A DNA stretch of 7,130 bases. Origin: Streptosporangiaceae bacterium (lineage in GTDB: Bacteria > Actinomycetota > Actinomycetes > Streptosporangiales > Streptosporangiaceae). Below the pieces are notes generated by a model that was not told where the DNA came from, did not search any database, and worked only from the letters and a program-made list of their open reading frames with translations. A program made the position numbers and the translations under genes. Positions 1 to 5,844 of this stretch are shown one piece after another. Within the stretch, counting starts at the first letter, position 1. The number at the start of each line of letters is the position of its first letter. The DNA lies in contig JASIGS010000101.1 in assembly GCA_030052355.1 (NCBI GenBank), positions 1 to 7,130 of the forward strand, given 5' to 3'.

Positions 1-179
1 GCGGCCTGACCGAGGACCAGGTTGCCGAGCTTGCCTTCGCGAACGGCATCCGGCTGCATCACGTGTCGACGCAACGCTTGTCGCTCGAGCAGGCGTTCAT
101 GGAACTCACGGCCGGCAGCGTCGAGTTCCATGCGGACCTCCAGGGCCGGCCGACGGCAGTGAACGGAACGGAGGAGTGA
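1..179 (+). CDS. ABC transporter ATP-binding protein, C-terminal fragment (5' end outside window)
   Basis: Reading in the frame whose codons begin at position 3, the sequence is open to a TGA at 177-179 and gives about 58 residues. They include the stretch LHHVSTQRLSLEQAFMELT. A 'S-L-E-x-A-F-M-E-L-T' ending is typical of the C-terminal tail of NatA/CcmA/DrrA-type ATPases in actinobacterial ABC-2 exporters. The Walker A, signature and Walker B motifs would lie upstream of the window and cannot be checked. A permease gene follows with either a 2-nt gap or a 4-nt overlap, which fits a cytoplasmic ATPase that energises that permease. The assignment rests on the tail motif plus context. The general class is fairly sure; the substrate is unknown. 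Confidence 0.8.
   Translation, partial: GLTEDQVAELAFANGIRLHHVSTQRLSLEQAFMELTAGSVEFHADLQGRPTAVNGTEE
170..176 (+). promoter_or_regulatory. Shine-Dalgarno site that decides the permease start
   Basis: GGAGGAG lies inside the last codons of the ATPase gene. The spacer to ATG 182 is 5 nt, whereas the in-frame GTG at 176 overlaps the site itself. This supports the ATG start and translational coupling to the ATPase. Confidence 0.7.
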
Positions 180-181
180 CA

Positions 182-1030
182 ATGGCACCGGTAACCACGG
201 GCGGAGCCCGTCGCGGCGTCCTGCCTGTCCCGCCCGGGCGAGCGGGCCTCACCGGCGCACTCCGATCAGAGTTCACCAAGATCCGCTCGGTCCGCTCGAC
301 CTACGCTTCACTCGGCGTCCTGCTGCTGGCCGGCCTCAGCTGGGCTGTCATCTTTTGCACGGGCACGGCGGCGCAGTGGGCGCATATGTCAGCCCAGGCC
401 AGGGACAGCGTCGATCCGACCCAGAACAGCCTCCTCGGCCTCGCCCTGCTCGGCCAGCTCGCCGTGGTCGTGCTCGGCGCGCTCACGATCACCTCGGAGT
501 ACTCCACCGGGATGATCCGGACTACCTTGACCGTGCTGCCACGGCGCGGAGTCGTCTACGGGAGCAAGGCGCTCGTGCTCGGGGCGGTCGCCCTGTCGGC
601 CACGTTCCCAGCCAGTTTCCTGTGCTTTTTCATCGGCCAGCGGCTCCTGGCGGGCACGCACGCGGCGGCGACCCTGTCGCAGCCGGGAGTGCTGCGAGCG
701 GTGACCTTGACTGCGCTGCTCGTCACCCTGGCTGGGTTGCTCACGGTGGGCCTCGGCGCGCTGCTACGAAACACGGCCGGCACCATCGCCGCGGCTTACG
801 GGCTCTTGTTCCTGATCCCCGAACTCGCCAGGCCATTGCCTACGTCCTGGCTCGACGACGTCCAGCGGTGGCTGCCCGGCGGGTACCTCGTCAACCAGGT
901 CAGCTACACCAATCCGCAGGGCGGCATGCCGCACATGTTCTCCCCGTGGGGTGAGCTCGCCGTGTTTGCCGGGTACACGGCGGCACTGCTCGCAGCAGGC
1001 GCAGTCGCGCTGCGCTGCCGGGATGCCTGA
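182..1030 (+). CDS. ABC-2 type transporter permease, six-helix membrane subunit
   Basis: This is a 282-residue integral membrane protein. A cytoplasmic N-terminus carries LRSEFTKIRSVRST (residues 27-40), the 'SEwTKlRSvRST' signature of actinobacterial ABC-2 permeases, just before helix 1 (about 42-60). Further hydrophobic segments lie near 83-101, 128-153, 170-195, 198-213 and 256-277. The motif TSEYSTGMIRTTL (about 103-115) is the conserved loop after helix 2. I chose ATG 182 over GTG 176 because GGAGGAG at 170-176 sits 5 nt before the ATG but abuts the GTG. There is no large extracellular domain, so it is not a BceB-type bacitracin permease. It presumably pairs with the preceding ATPase as an exporter or efflux pump of unknown substrate. 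Its stop overlaps the start of the kinase gene. Confidence 0.9.
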   Translation: MAPVTTGGARRGVLPVPPGRAGLTGALRSEFTKIRSVRSTYASLGVLLLAGLSWAVIFCTGTAAQWAHMSAQARDSVDPTQNSLLGLALLGQLAVVVLGALTITSEYSTGMIRTTLTVLPRRGVVYGSKALVLGAVALSATFPASFLCFFIGQRLLAGTHAAATLSQPGVLRAVTLTALLVTLAGLLTVGLGALLRNTAGTIAAAYGLLFLIPELARPLPTSWLDDVQRWLPGGYLVNQVSYTNPQGGMPHMFSPWGELAVFAGYTAALLAAGAVALRCRDA

Positions 1031-2348
1031 GCACATGCCGAGGCAGTCCGAGCCGAACGCCTCAGCACCCACGGCGGCTTACGCTGTGCTCATGCGGGAC
1101 GCGTGGGCGAGGCTCCGCCGCCATCCGTGGCAGGCGGACGTCGCGCTAGCAGCCGCGATCCTGGTCGCCAGCGTGGGCCAAGAGAGAGCGGATCCGCTCA
1201 TCGGAGCCGTAAGCCTCGCGCTCGCCGCTACCGTCGTTGCTCGCCGGAAGTACCCGGTGCAGGCATTCGCGGTGGCCGCGGCCGTGGCGGCCTTCCAGGT
1301 CGCGTACGGCTTGGCGCCGAGGCAATGTCTGCCAGGTGATACCGGGCTCTGCGGCTATCTGATCGGCGCCTGGCAGCCAACGGTGGCCGACGTGGCGCTC
1401 GCCGTGCTGCTGTACACGCTGGCCGCGCGTGCACCGCGGCGTGCGTCGGTGACCGGCCTGGTGGCCTGCGTGGCGTTGTCCGCGGTCGCGATAGCGCGGT
1501 GGGGACCAGCGCACTCCGCTCACCCGCTGGATCCGATCTTGGCGGCCGCCGCGTTGCTGGGCACCATATCTGTGGCGGCCTGGGTCATCGGCGAGTCCGT
1601 TGCCTACCAGCAGCGGACTGCCTACCTCGCATCGCTAGAGGCCAGGGCCGCCCAGCTGGAGGCCGAGCGGGACGCGCAGGCGCGAATCGCGGCAGCCGCC
1701 GAGCGCGAGCTCGAGTTGCAGGAACGCCGGGCCCGTGCGGTGGACCAGTCCGCGGCGCGGCTCCGCCGGATCGAGCGCGACCTGCACGACGGCGCTCAGG
1801 TCCGGCTCGCGGCGCTGGCCATGACAATCGGCGAGATCAAGGAAAACGTGGAGTCATCGACCGATCTCGGCGGCGACGGCGGTCGCACCCAGATGCTCAT
1901 CAGCGCCGCGCACCGCAATGCCAAGGAGACGCTCGCGGAGCTCCGGGACCTGGCCCGAGGCATTCATCCGCCAGTGCTAGACCAGGGCATCGGCCCGGCG
2001 TTGGATTCGCTCGCCGAGGCGAGCGGGGTGCCGGTCAGGCTGGCACTCGATATCACGCATCGTCCCTCGCCGGCGATCGAGGCGATTGCCTACTTCTGCG
2101 CCGCCGAACTGCTCGCCAACGTGGTCAAGCACAGCGGTGCCAGCAAGGCCGAGATCAGTGTTACCAGCGGCCACCAGGGATTCGAGATGACCGTGGCCGA
2201 CGATGGCGCGGGCCAGGCCACGCTCAGCCCGGGAGGCGGGCTTGACGGCCTCCTGGAGCGCGTGCAAACGGTCGACGGGCAGCTGACGATCGACAGCCCC
2301 GCTGGCGGCCCGACTCGCATCGCGATCAGCCTGCCGGGGCATGCCTGA
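1023..2348 (+). CDS. Two-component sensor histidine kinase, HisKA_3/HATPase_c, six transmembrane helices
   Basis: With the ATG at 1023 the protein has 441 residues. Hydrophobic helices lie near 38-53, 58-73, 79-97, 120-137, 144-160 and 170-193. Positive clusters (RRK 74-76, RAPRR about 137-142) put the N-terminus and kinase core inside. A charged coiled-coil linker (about 195-245) leads to the dimerisation box RIERDLHDGAQVRL with phospho-acceptor His255. The ATPase domain shows the N box AAELLANVVKH (Asn366), the G1 box DDGAG and a GGGLDGLLERV G2 region. This is the LiaS/DesK-like family that feeds NarL-type regulators. An in-frame GTG at 951 would add 24 residues lying wholly within the permease gene and was not used; ATG 1035 is another possible start. 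The gene overlaps the permease by 8 nt and shares 1 nt with the regulator gene. The first outside loop holds Cys102 and Cys110. Confidence 0.93.
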   Translation: MPEHMPRQSEPNASAPTAAYAVLMRDAWARLRRHPWQADVALAAAILVASVGQERADPLIGAVSLALAATVVARRKYPVQAFAVAAAVAAFQVAYGLAPRQCLPGDTGLCGYLIGAWQPTVADVALAVLLYTLAARAPRRASVTGLVACVALSAVAIARWGPAHSAHPLDPILAAAALLGTISVAAWVIGESVAYQQRTAYLASLEARAAQLEAERDAQARIAAAAERELELQERRARAVDQSAARLRRIERDLHDGAQVRLAALAMTIGEIKENVESSTDLGGDGGRTQMLISAAHRNAKETLAELRDLARGIHPPVLDQGIGPALDSLAEASGVPVRLALDITHRPSPAIEAIAYFCAAELLANVVKHSGASKAEISVTSGHQGFEMTVADDGAGQATLSPGGGLDGLLERVQTVDGQLTIDSPAGGPTRIAISLPGHA

Positions 2349-3019
2349 TGCACGGGAACGAAGAGCCGACCGCGCTGAGAGTCGTGATCGCTGAGGACGC
2401 GGCGATCATGCGCGATGGCCTGACCCAGACGCTGACCAGGCGCGGCCACAAGGTCGTGGCGGCCGTCGCGGACGGTGACTCACTCCTGCGAGCCGTGGCT
2501 GAGCTACAACCCAACGTCGCCATCATCGACGTGCGGATGCCGCCAACTCACTGCGACGAGGGACTCAGGGCCGCACAGGCGATCAAGCGCGACCATCCCG
2601 GCGTCGGAGTACTGGTCTTCTCCCAGTACATCGAGACCAGGTCTGCTGCCGAACTGTTCGCCGGCGCGCGCGGCGGCGTCGGGTACCTGCTCAAGGACAG
2701 GGTCGCCGACGTCGGTGACTTCATCGAGGCAATCGGCCAGGTCTCCCGTGGCGGCACCGTGCTCGATCCAGAAGTCGTCAGGCACCTGCTGACCGCGAGC
2801 CAGCGGGCCCAGGCGCTATCCGCGCTGACGCCCCGTGAGCGCGAAGTGCTGTCGCTGATCGCTGAGGGGCGCTCCAACACCGCCATCGCCGAGACGCTCG
2901 TCATCTCGCCCGGCGTTGTCGAGAAGCATGTCGCCAGCATCTTCGCCAAGCTTGGCCTGCTGCCCTCAGACAACGACAACCGCAGGGTCATCGCAGCCGT
3001 GCACTACCTGCAGTCGTAG
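2348..3019 (+). CDS. NarL/FixJ-family response regulator (REC + LuxR-type HTH)
   Basis: This is a 223-residue cytoplasmic transcription factor. The receiver domain (about 10-125) has the acidic pair Glu16-Asp17, phospho-acceptor Asp61 in VAIIDVRMPP, the switch Ser92 and Lys116 in GYLLKDR. The C-terminal LuxR helix-turn-helix (about 160-206) reads LTPREREVLSLIAEGRSNTAIAETL followed by VVEKHVASIFAKLGL. All key residues are intact, so it should be a phosphorylation-dependent DNA-binding protein. It starts at ATG 2348, whose A is the last base of the kinase stop (TGATG). This arrangement gives coupled translation, so it is surely the kinase's partner. It may regulate its own ABC exporter operon, but the operon promoter lies outside the window and no target site can be identified here. 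Confidence 0.95.
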   Translation: MHGNEEPTALRVVIAEDAAIMRDGLTQTLTRRGHKVVAAVADGDSLLRAVAELQPNVAIIDVRMPPTHCDEGLRAAQAIKRDHPGVGVLVFSQYIETRSAAELFAGARGGVGYLLKDRVADVGDFIEAIGQVSRGGTVLDPEVVRHLLTASQRAQALSALTPREREVLSLIAEGRSNTAIAETLVISPGVVEKHVASIFAKLGLLPSDNDNRRVIAAVHYLQS

Positions 3020-3056
3020 CCGGCACCCTGGCCGACCGCCTGCGCGGGTGTATACC

Positions 3057-3074
3057 AGCACTCCCTATAGTGCT
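3057..3074 (+). promoter_or_regulatory. Predicted -10 box (TATAGT) embedded in an 18-bp dyad
   Basis: TATAGT at 3066-3071 is a good -10 element, with transcription expected to begin near 3077 and leave a leader of about 60 nt before ATG 3139. It is embedded in a perfect inverted repeat, AGCACT (3057-3062), six bases, AGTGCT (3069-3074). No convincing -35 hexamer lies 16-19 nt upstream. The dyad could be an operator for the downstream gene or, less likely as it lacks a T run, a terminator for the upstream operon. Confidence 0.45.
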
Positions 3075-3138
3075 AGGCGGGCCGACTCTGGTCCGACGCC
3101 ACTGCAGGGCCGGAGCACCTGGGCAAGGAGAACTGATC

Positions 3139-3615
3139 ATGGCCGACAGCATCGAGTTCGTCCAGGGTAAGAACGTCGTCGCGTCGATCGCCTTCCGGCA
3201 ATCGGTCGTATACCCGACCGATGCGTCGCCCGGTGAACGGCCGGAGCAGCTCGTCGCCAGCGATCCGCTTGGGCACTTCCACAAGGTTCACCATCTTGCC
3301 GGGAACCCCGACGGCACCTACGAGGCTGACAGCCCGGAGTACTGGCACGAGCTCACCGAAGCCTTGGCGCCGGCCGGGGCGATCCTGCTGCTTGGGCACG
3401 GCGCGGGCAAGGCAAACGCGTCGCATCAGTGGGTGGCCTACGTCGAGAAGCACCGCAAGGATGTCGCCGCCAAAGTGGTCGCCGACGTGCGAGTTGACAT
3501 CGATCATCTGGACGACACGCAGGTGCTGCGGCTGGCGCAGTACTACTTTGCCGCGCCACCCGTGCGAGACGCCGGGGACGGCCGGTGGGGAGAGTCGGCC
3601 GACGAGCGTTCATAA
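3139..3615 (+). CDS. Conserved protein resembling the eRF1-domain-3-like 'translational machinery' family
   Basis: This is a 158-residue soluble protein with no signal peptide or membrane segment. ATG 3139 is preceded by AAGGAG (3125-3130) with an 8-nt spacer, which fixes the start. The region HFHKVHHLAG (about 51-60) and the block AILLLGHGAGKANASHQWVAYVEKH (about 75-99), then VVADVRVDIDHLDDTQVLRLAQYYF, recall small bacterial proteins annotated as translational machinery or baeRF-like. Those have an eRF1 domain 3 fold: a strand, a G-P/H-x-x-x-K loop, helices, and a 'd-TD-QL-a-ArkyF' end. In that reading it would be a ribosome- or nucleic-acid-associated stress protein, but this is family memory, not proof. 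The length is slightly above that of relatives I recall. The last 15 residues are charged and likely disordered. It has its own promoter. Confidence 0.55.
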   Translation: MADSIEFVQGKNVVASIAFRQSVVYPTDASPGERPEQLVASDPLGHFHKVHHLAGNPDGTYEADSPEYWHELTEALAPAGAILLLGHGAGKANASHQWVAYVEKHRKDVAAKVVADVRVDIDHLDDTQVLRLAQYYFAAPPVRDAGDGRWGESADERS

Positions 3616-3630
3616 GTAGCCGCCGTCCGG

Positions 3631-3660
3631 TTCGGGTCCGGCCGGGACGCCCGCTAGAGT
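3631..3660 (+). promoter_or_regulatory. Predicted nucS promoter giving a leaderless transcript
   Basis: TAGAGT at 3655-3660 is a good actinobacterial -10 box. TTCGGG at 3631-3636, with an 18-nt spacer, is a weak -35. Transcription would start about 7 nt after the -10 box, at or next to the GTG at 3668, so the message would have no leader. No Shine-Dalgarno site precedes the GTG, which agrees with this. Confidence 0.5.
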
Positions 3661-3667
3661 GCTGCTC

Positions 3668-4327
3668 GTGCGGCTCGTGATCGCTAGGTGCAGCGTGGAC
3701 TACGCTGGCCGGCTCTCCGCACACCTCCCGCTCGCCACCCGGCTCATCATGGTCAAGGCTGACGGCAGCGTGGCGGTTCACAGCGACACGGGGTCTTACA
3801 AGCCGCTGAACTGGATGTCGCCGCCGTGCAAGCTGCGCGAGGAGCCAGCCAAGTGGACTGTGACCGCCAGGTCAGGCGAAACGCTCACCATCGACATCGA
3901 GGAGATCCTCAGCGATTCCTCTTTCGACCTCGGCACCGACCCGGGTCTGGTGAAGGACGGTGTCGAGTCGCACCTGCAGGAGCTGCTCGCCGCGCAGCTG
4001 GAGGTGCTCGGTGACGGCTGGCGGCTAGTCCGGCGTGAGTACCCCACGGCGATCGGGCCCGTCGATCTGATGTGCCGCGACGGCGCGGGGATCAGCGTCG
4101 CCATCGAGGTCAAGCGGCGCGGCGAGATCGACGGCGTCGAGCAGCTCACCCGGTACCTGGAACTGCTCAACCGCGACCCGCTGCTCGCGCCGGTGCGCGG
4201 GGTGCTCGCCGCCCAGGAGATCAAGCCCCAGGCGAAGGTGCTCGCCGAGGACCGTGGCATTCGCTGCGTGATGCTGGACTACGACGCCATGCGCGGCATC
4301 GACGACGGCTCGCTGCGGCTGTTCTGA
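3668..4327 (+). CDS. nucS: NucS/EndoMS mismatch-specific endonuclease
   Basis: NucS (EndoMS) cuts both strands at mismatched bases and is the core of the non-canonical mismatch repair used by actinobacteria and archaea that lack MutS/MutL. The 219-residue product has the usual length. The N-terminal DNA-binding and dimerisation domain includes [25 protein letters not shown] and [11 protein letters not shown] with Trp49. The linker carries [17 protein letters not shown]. The RecB-like nuclease domain shows GPVDL with Asp133, then [18 protein letters not shown] with Glu147, Lys149 and Gln159. It ends in LRLF, the C-terminal sliding-clamp-binding tail known for this family. I chose GTG 3668 because it gives the family's MR-L-VIA start; GTG 3659 would overlap the predicted -10 box. 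All catalytic residues are present, so it should be active. Confidence 0.97.
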   Translation: MRLVIARCSVDYAGRLSAHLPLATRLIMVKADGSVAVHSDTGSYKPLNWMSPPCKLREEPAKWTVTARSGETLTIDIEEILSDSSFDLGTDPGLVKDGVESHLQELLAAQLEVLGDGWRLVRREYPTAIGPVDLMCRDGAGISVAIEVKRRGEIDGVEQLTRYLELLNRDPLLAPVRGVLAAQEIKPQAKVLAEDRGIRCVMLDYDAMRGIDDGSLRLF

Positions 4328-4374
4328 CGGCGCCCGCCCCTCAGATGGCCGCGAGTCCACGGCGCTGCAGGTTT

Positions 4375-4392
4375 CGCACAAAAGAGTGTGCG
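4375..4392. terminator. Possible hairpin downstream of nucS
   Basis: CGCACA (4375-4380) and TGTGCG (4387-4392) form a perfect 6-bp stem with the loop AAAGAG, 48 nt after the nucS stop. No T run follows on either strand, so it is at best a weak or non-canonical terminator between convergent genes. Confidence 0.35.
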
Positions 4393-4434
4393 CAGAAAAC
4401 GAACCGCACCACGTCAATAATGGCAGCCGAAATC

Positions 4435-4456
4435 CGTCCTATTGTGGTTCAGGACG
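4435..4456. terminator. Possible hairpin downstream of the small membrane-protein gene
   Basis: CGTCCT (4435-4440) and AGGACG (4451-4456) pair perfectly around a 10-nt loop. On the - strand the stem is followed by GATTT, a very short T tract, about 43 nt past the small gene's stop. It might end transcription from that side. Confidence 0.3.
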
Positions 4457-4498
4457 AAAGGCTGGCTACCGCGAGTGGCCCTAGAATGCTGTGTTGCT

Positions 4499-4615
4499 CT
4501 AGAGTCTGACCAGGTAGAAAATGACAATGCCTATGACCACGATAGCGCCAATGGTGGCCGTGATCTGTCCGGCGCGCGTTTTAGGTGGTTGCCAATTTGG
4601 GTCGTAGCCTGACAT
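4499..4615 (-). CDS. Small single-pass membrane protein, 38 residues
   Basis: ATG (complement of 4613-4615) opens a 38-codon frame that ends at TAG (complement of 4499-4501). The N-terminal part begins MSGYDPNWQPPKTRAG and is polar and proline-rich. A continuous hydrophobic stretch (about residues 19-36, rich in Ile, Val, Gly and Ala, then FYLV) forms one membrane helix, and the protein ends in Arg-Leu. GGAGG (complement of 4622-4626) stands 6 nt before the ATG, a near-ideal ribosome site. A TACAGT -10 box lies upstream. I do not recognise a family. Codons are less G/C-biased at third positions than in neighbouring genes, as in the surrounding island. Possible roles such as a regulator or partner of a membrane complex are only guesses. 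It is read away from the APH-like gene's end, with 130 nt between them. Confidence 0.68.
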   Translation of the reverse strand: MSGYDPNWQPPKTRAGQITATIGAIVVIGIVIFYLVRL

Positions 4616-4645
4616 TTGTGACCTCCACCGGGTGAGGTTACTACC

Positions 4646-4674
4646 ACTGTAACACTTATCGGATAACCGGTTAT
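4646..4674 (-). promoter_or_regulatory. Predicted promoter and overlapping palindromes of the small membrane gene
   Basis: Reading the - strand, a -10 box TACAGT (complement of 4646-4651) is preceded by a 17-nt spacer and the weak hexamer ATAACC (complement of 4669-4674). Two palindromes cover the spacer and -35: TTATCGGATAA (4656-4666) and the perfect ATAACCGGTTAT (4663-4674). They share the ATAA at 4663-4666. This is where a repressor would sit to block polymerase. Confidence 0.45.
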
Positions 4675-4676
4675 GA

Positions 4677-4743
4677 GCCTGGTAATGCGAGTTCCGTTTC
4701 GATACAGAGCTCAGGATTGACCGTCTCTGTGCACGAACCAGGC
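4677..4743. repeat. Nested inverted repeats after the APH-like gene
   Basis: GCCTGGT (4677-4683) is the exact inverse of ACCAGGC (4737-4743). Inside them ACAGAG (4704-4709) is the exact inverse of CTCTGT (4725-4730), with a 15-nt loop. On the - strand the outer arm begins 3 nt after the APH-like stop. There is no T run. It could be an mRNA 3' structure or a processed terminator. Confidence 0.4.
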
Positions 4744-4745
4744 CG

Positions 4746-5690
4746 TCAGCTCACCGCGTCGAGGAAGTCCTCGCACAGCGGAAGCAACCGGGCGTAGTCG
4801 TACTGCACGCCGAGGTCGCTCCGCCATCCCAGCCGGCTGATCAGTTCGTAGCCGATCGCCACCCGCCATCCGGTCTCCGTCGTCACCTCGTGACCGAGAC
4901 CGAGCAGGGTCTCAAGCCCGTTCGGCGCCAGCAAGGACGAGCTTGCGTCGTCAGGCAACGAAGGGCTGCCGTCGTCCTTGCAGGCCCCCTGGGCGACGCG
5001 GAACCACTCGAAGGCCAGCCGCGCGACGTCGATGCCCCGGTCCCCCACACCGAGGTCCTCGACGTCTACCAGGCCGGTAATCCGCCCGCCGGCCTGCAGG
5101 ACATTGCCGGGATTCAGGTCTGAGTGCACGTAGTCGTGCCGGGCGGCTGGGCGCTCGTTCCCTGCAAAAGCGGCCAGCCTGCGGCAGAACCCCGCGGCGC
5201 GCTGGCCCATGCCCGCCGCCACCTGCCACCAGCCGGCCTCGTCGTCGAATACCACCGCCGGAACCCAGTAGGCCATGGAGTTGCGATGCCAGCCAGGCGG
5301 CGCCCCGGCCAGCCGCCGGATCAGCGCGACGAGCTGCGTCAGCAGGGTGTCGTCCAGCAGCGTCGCTGGGTCGCCGGGTAGTCGCTCCTGAACCCAGGCG
5401 TAATTGCCTGAGCCAATGGCGCCGTGCGCGATGATCCGGGGTATCCGGCAACCGCGCCTGCCGAGCTCCGCTGCCTGCGCGGCCACGTACGGGATCTTGT
5501 CCGGCAGGTCGGCCGAGGGGGCCCACTTGACCACCACAGGTTCGCCAGTCAGCACCGCGAAGAACGTCCGCCCTTGCCCGCCGCTGACCGCGTGGTCGAC
5601 GGCCAGGGGGAGGCGGAGCGCCGCTGCGATGGCGCCAACAACATCAGCTAGGAACGCCTCGCTGGTACATGCCTCTCCGCTCCAGGCCAC
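4746..5690 (-). CDS. APH-fold phosphotransferase (aminoglycoside/choline-kinase-like)
   Basis: This is a 314-residue cytoplasmic protein with the protein-kinase-like APH fold, which transfers ATP phosphate to a small-molecule hydroxyl. The N-lobe has VVVKW with the ATP-binding Lys55 and a candidate partner Glu75. The hinge region reads WVQERLPGDPATLL (about 99-112). The C-lobe has HSDLNPGNVL, where Asp191 is the catalytic base and Asn196 a metal ligand, followed by LVDVEDLGVGD with metal-binding Asp209. The usual HGD motif reads HSD here, as in many homologues of unknown substrate. The start is GTG 5690; no strong Shine-Dalgarno site precedes it, so the first residues are uncertain. The gene is divergent from the GNAT gene. 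The substrate cannot be told from sequence: antibiotic, sugar, amino alcohol or a dedicated metabolite are all possible. Confidence 0.85.
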   Translation of the reverse strand: MAWSGEACTSEAFLADVVGAIAAALRLPLAVDHAVSGGQGRTFFAVLTGEPVVVKWAPSADLPDKIPYVAAQAAELGRRGCRIPRIIAHGAIGSGNYAWVQERLPGDPATLLDDTLLTQLVALIRRLAGAPPGWHRNSMAYWVPAVVFDDEAGWWQVAAGMGQRAAGFCRRLAAFAGNERPAARHDYVHSDLNPGNVLQAGGRITGLVDVEDLGVGDRGIDVARLAFEWFRVAQGACKDDGSPSLPDDASSSLLAPNGLETLLGLGHEVTTETGWRVAIGYELISRLGWRSDLGVQYDYARLLPLCEDFLDAVS

Positions 5691-5771
5691 GAGGCGAGAC
5701 GGTACCCCCGGGTCGGCCTGATGCCCAGCTGATTTCTACGGTAGCCGGACGCGCAACGGATTATTACGCAT

Positions 5772-5800
5772 TTGACGCAATTCACTCTCGGGGCCATTCT
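5772..5800 (+). promoter_or_regulatory. Predicted GNAT gene promoter
   Basis: TTGACG (5772-5777) matches the -35 consensus at five of six bases. It is followed 17 nt later by CATTCT (5795-5800), a poor -10. Transcription would start near 5807, giving a leader of about 38 nt before GTG 5845. The ACGCA direct repeats at 5766-5770 and 5775-5779 flank and overlap the -35. Confidence 0.45.
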
Positions 5801-5844
5801 GGCTGGGCGCCACCCTGGAAATGCAGCCGTGAAGGGAGCAGCCA

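Larger units (their letters stand above)
4328..4745. other. AT-richer intergenic island between nucS and the APH-like gene
   Basis: This 418-base stretch is visibly poorer in G+C than the flanking genes. On the - strand it holds one well-supported small gene (4499-4615) with its control region. It also holds two short hairpins between the convergent nucS and small gene (4375-4392 and 4435-4456), and a pair of nested inverted repeats just after the APH-like stop (4677-4743). A -10-like TAGAATGCT on the + strand at 4482-4490 has no gene after it. I see nothing else in the island. Confidence 0.7.

Noticed and set aside
951..1022. Upstream GTG start for the histidine kinase
   Set aside because: The extra 24 residues lie entirely within the permease gene, are Cys/Arg-rich and unlike the family. 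ATG 1023 fits the operon spacing.
3057..3074. CIRCE element (HrcA operator)
   Set aside because: Half-site cores match, but the spacer is 4 nt instead of 9 between the 9-mers and no chaperone gene follows, so a true CIRCE is unlikely.
3070..3138. Upstream GTG start for the eRF1-domain-3-like gene
   Set aside because: It overlaps the predicted -10 box, while ATG 3139 has AAGGAG at an ideal distance.
3796..4260. Long Ser/Arg-rich frame on the - strand within nucS
   Set aside because: It is a shadow of nucS, whose motifs and length are unmistakable on the other strand.
4521..4607. A 28-codon frame on the + strand antisense to the small membrane gene
   Set aside because: It has a weak ribosome site and no coherent sequence features. 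The opposite frame has a better start, a membrane helix and a control region.
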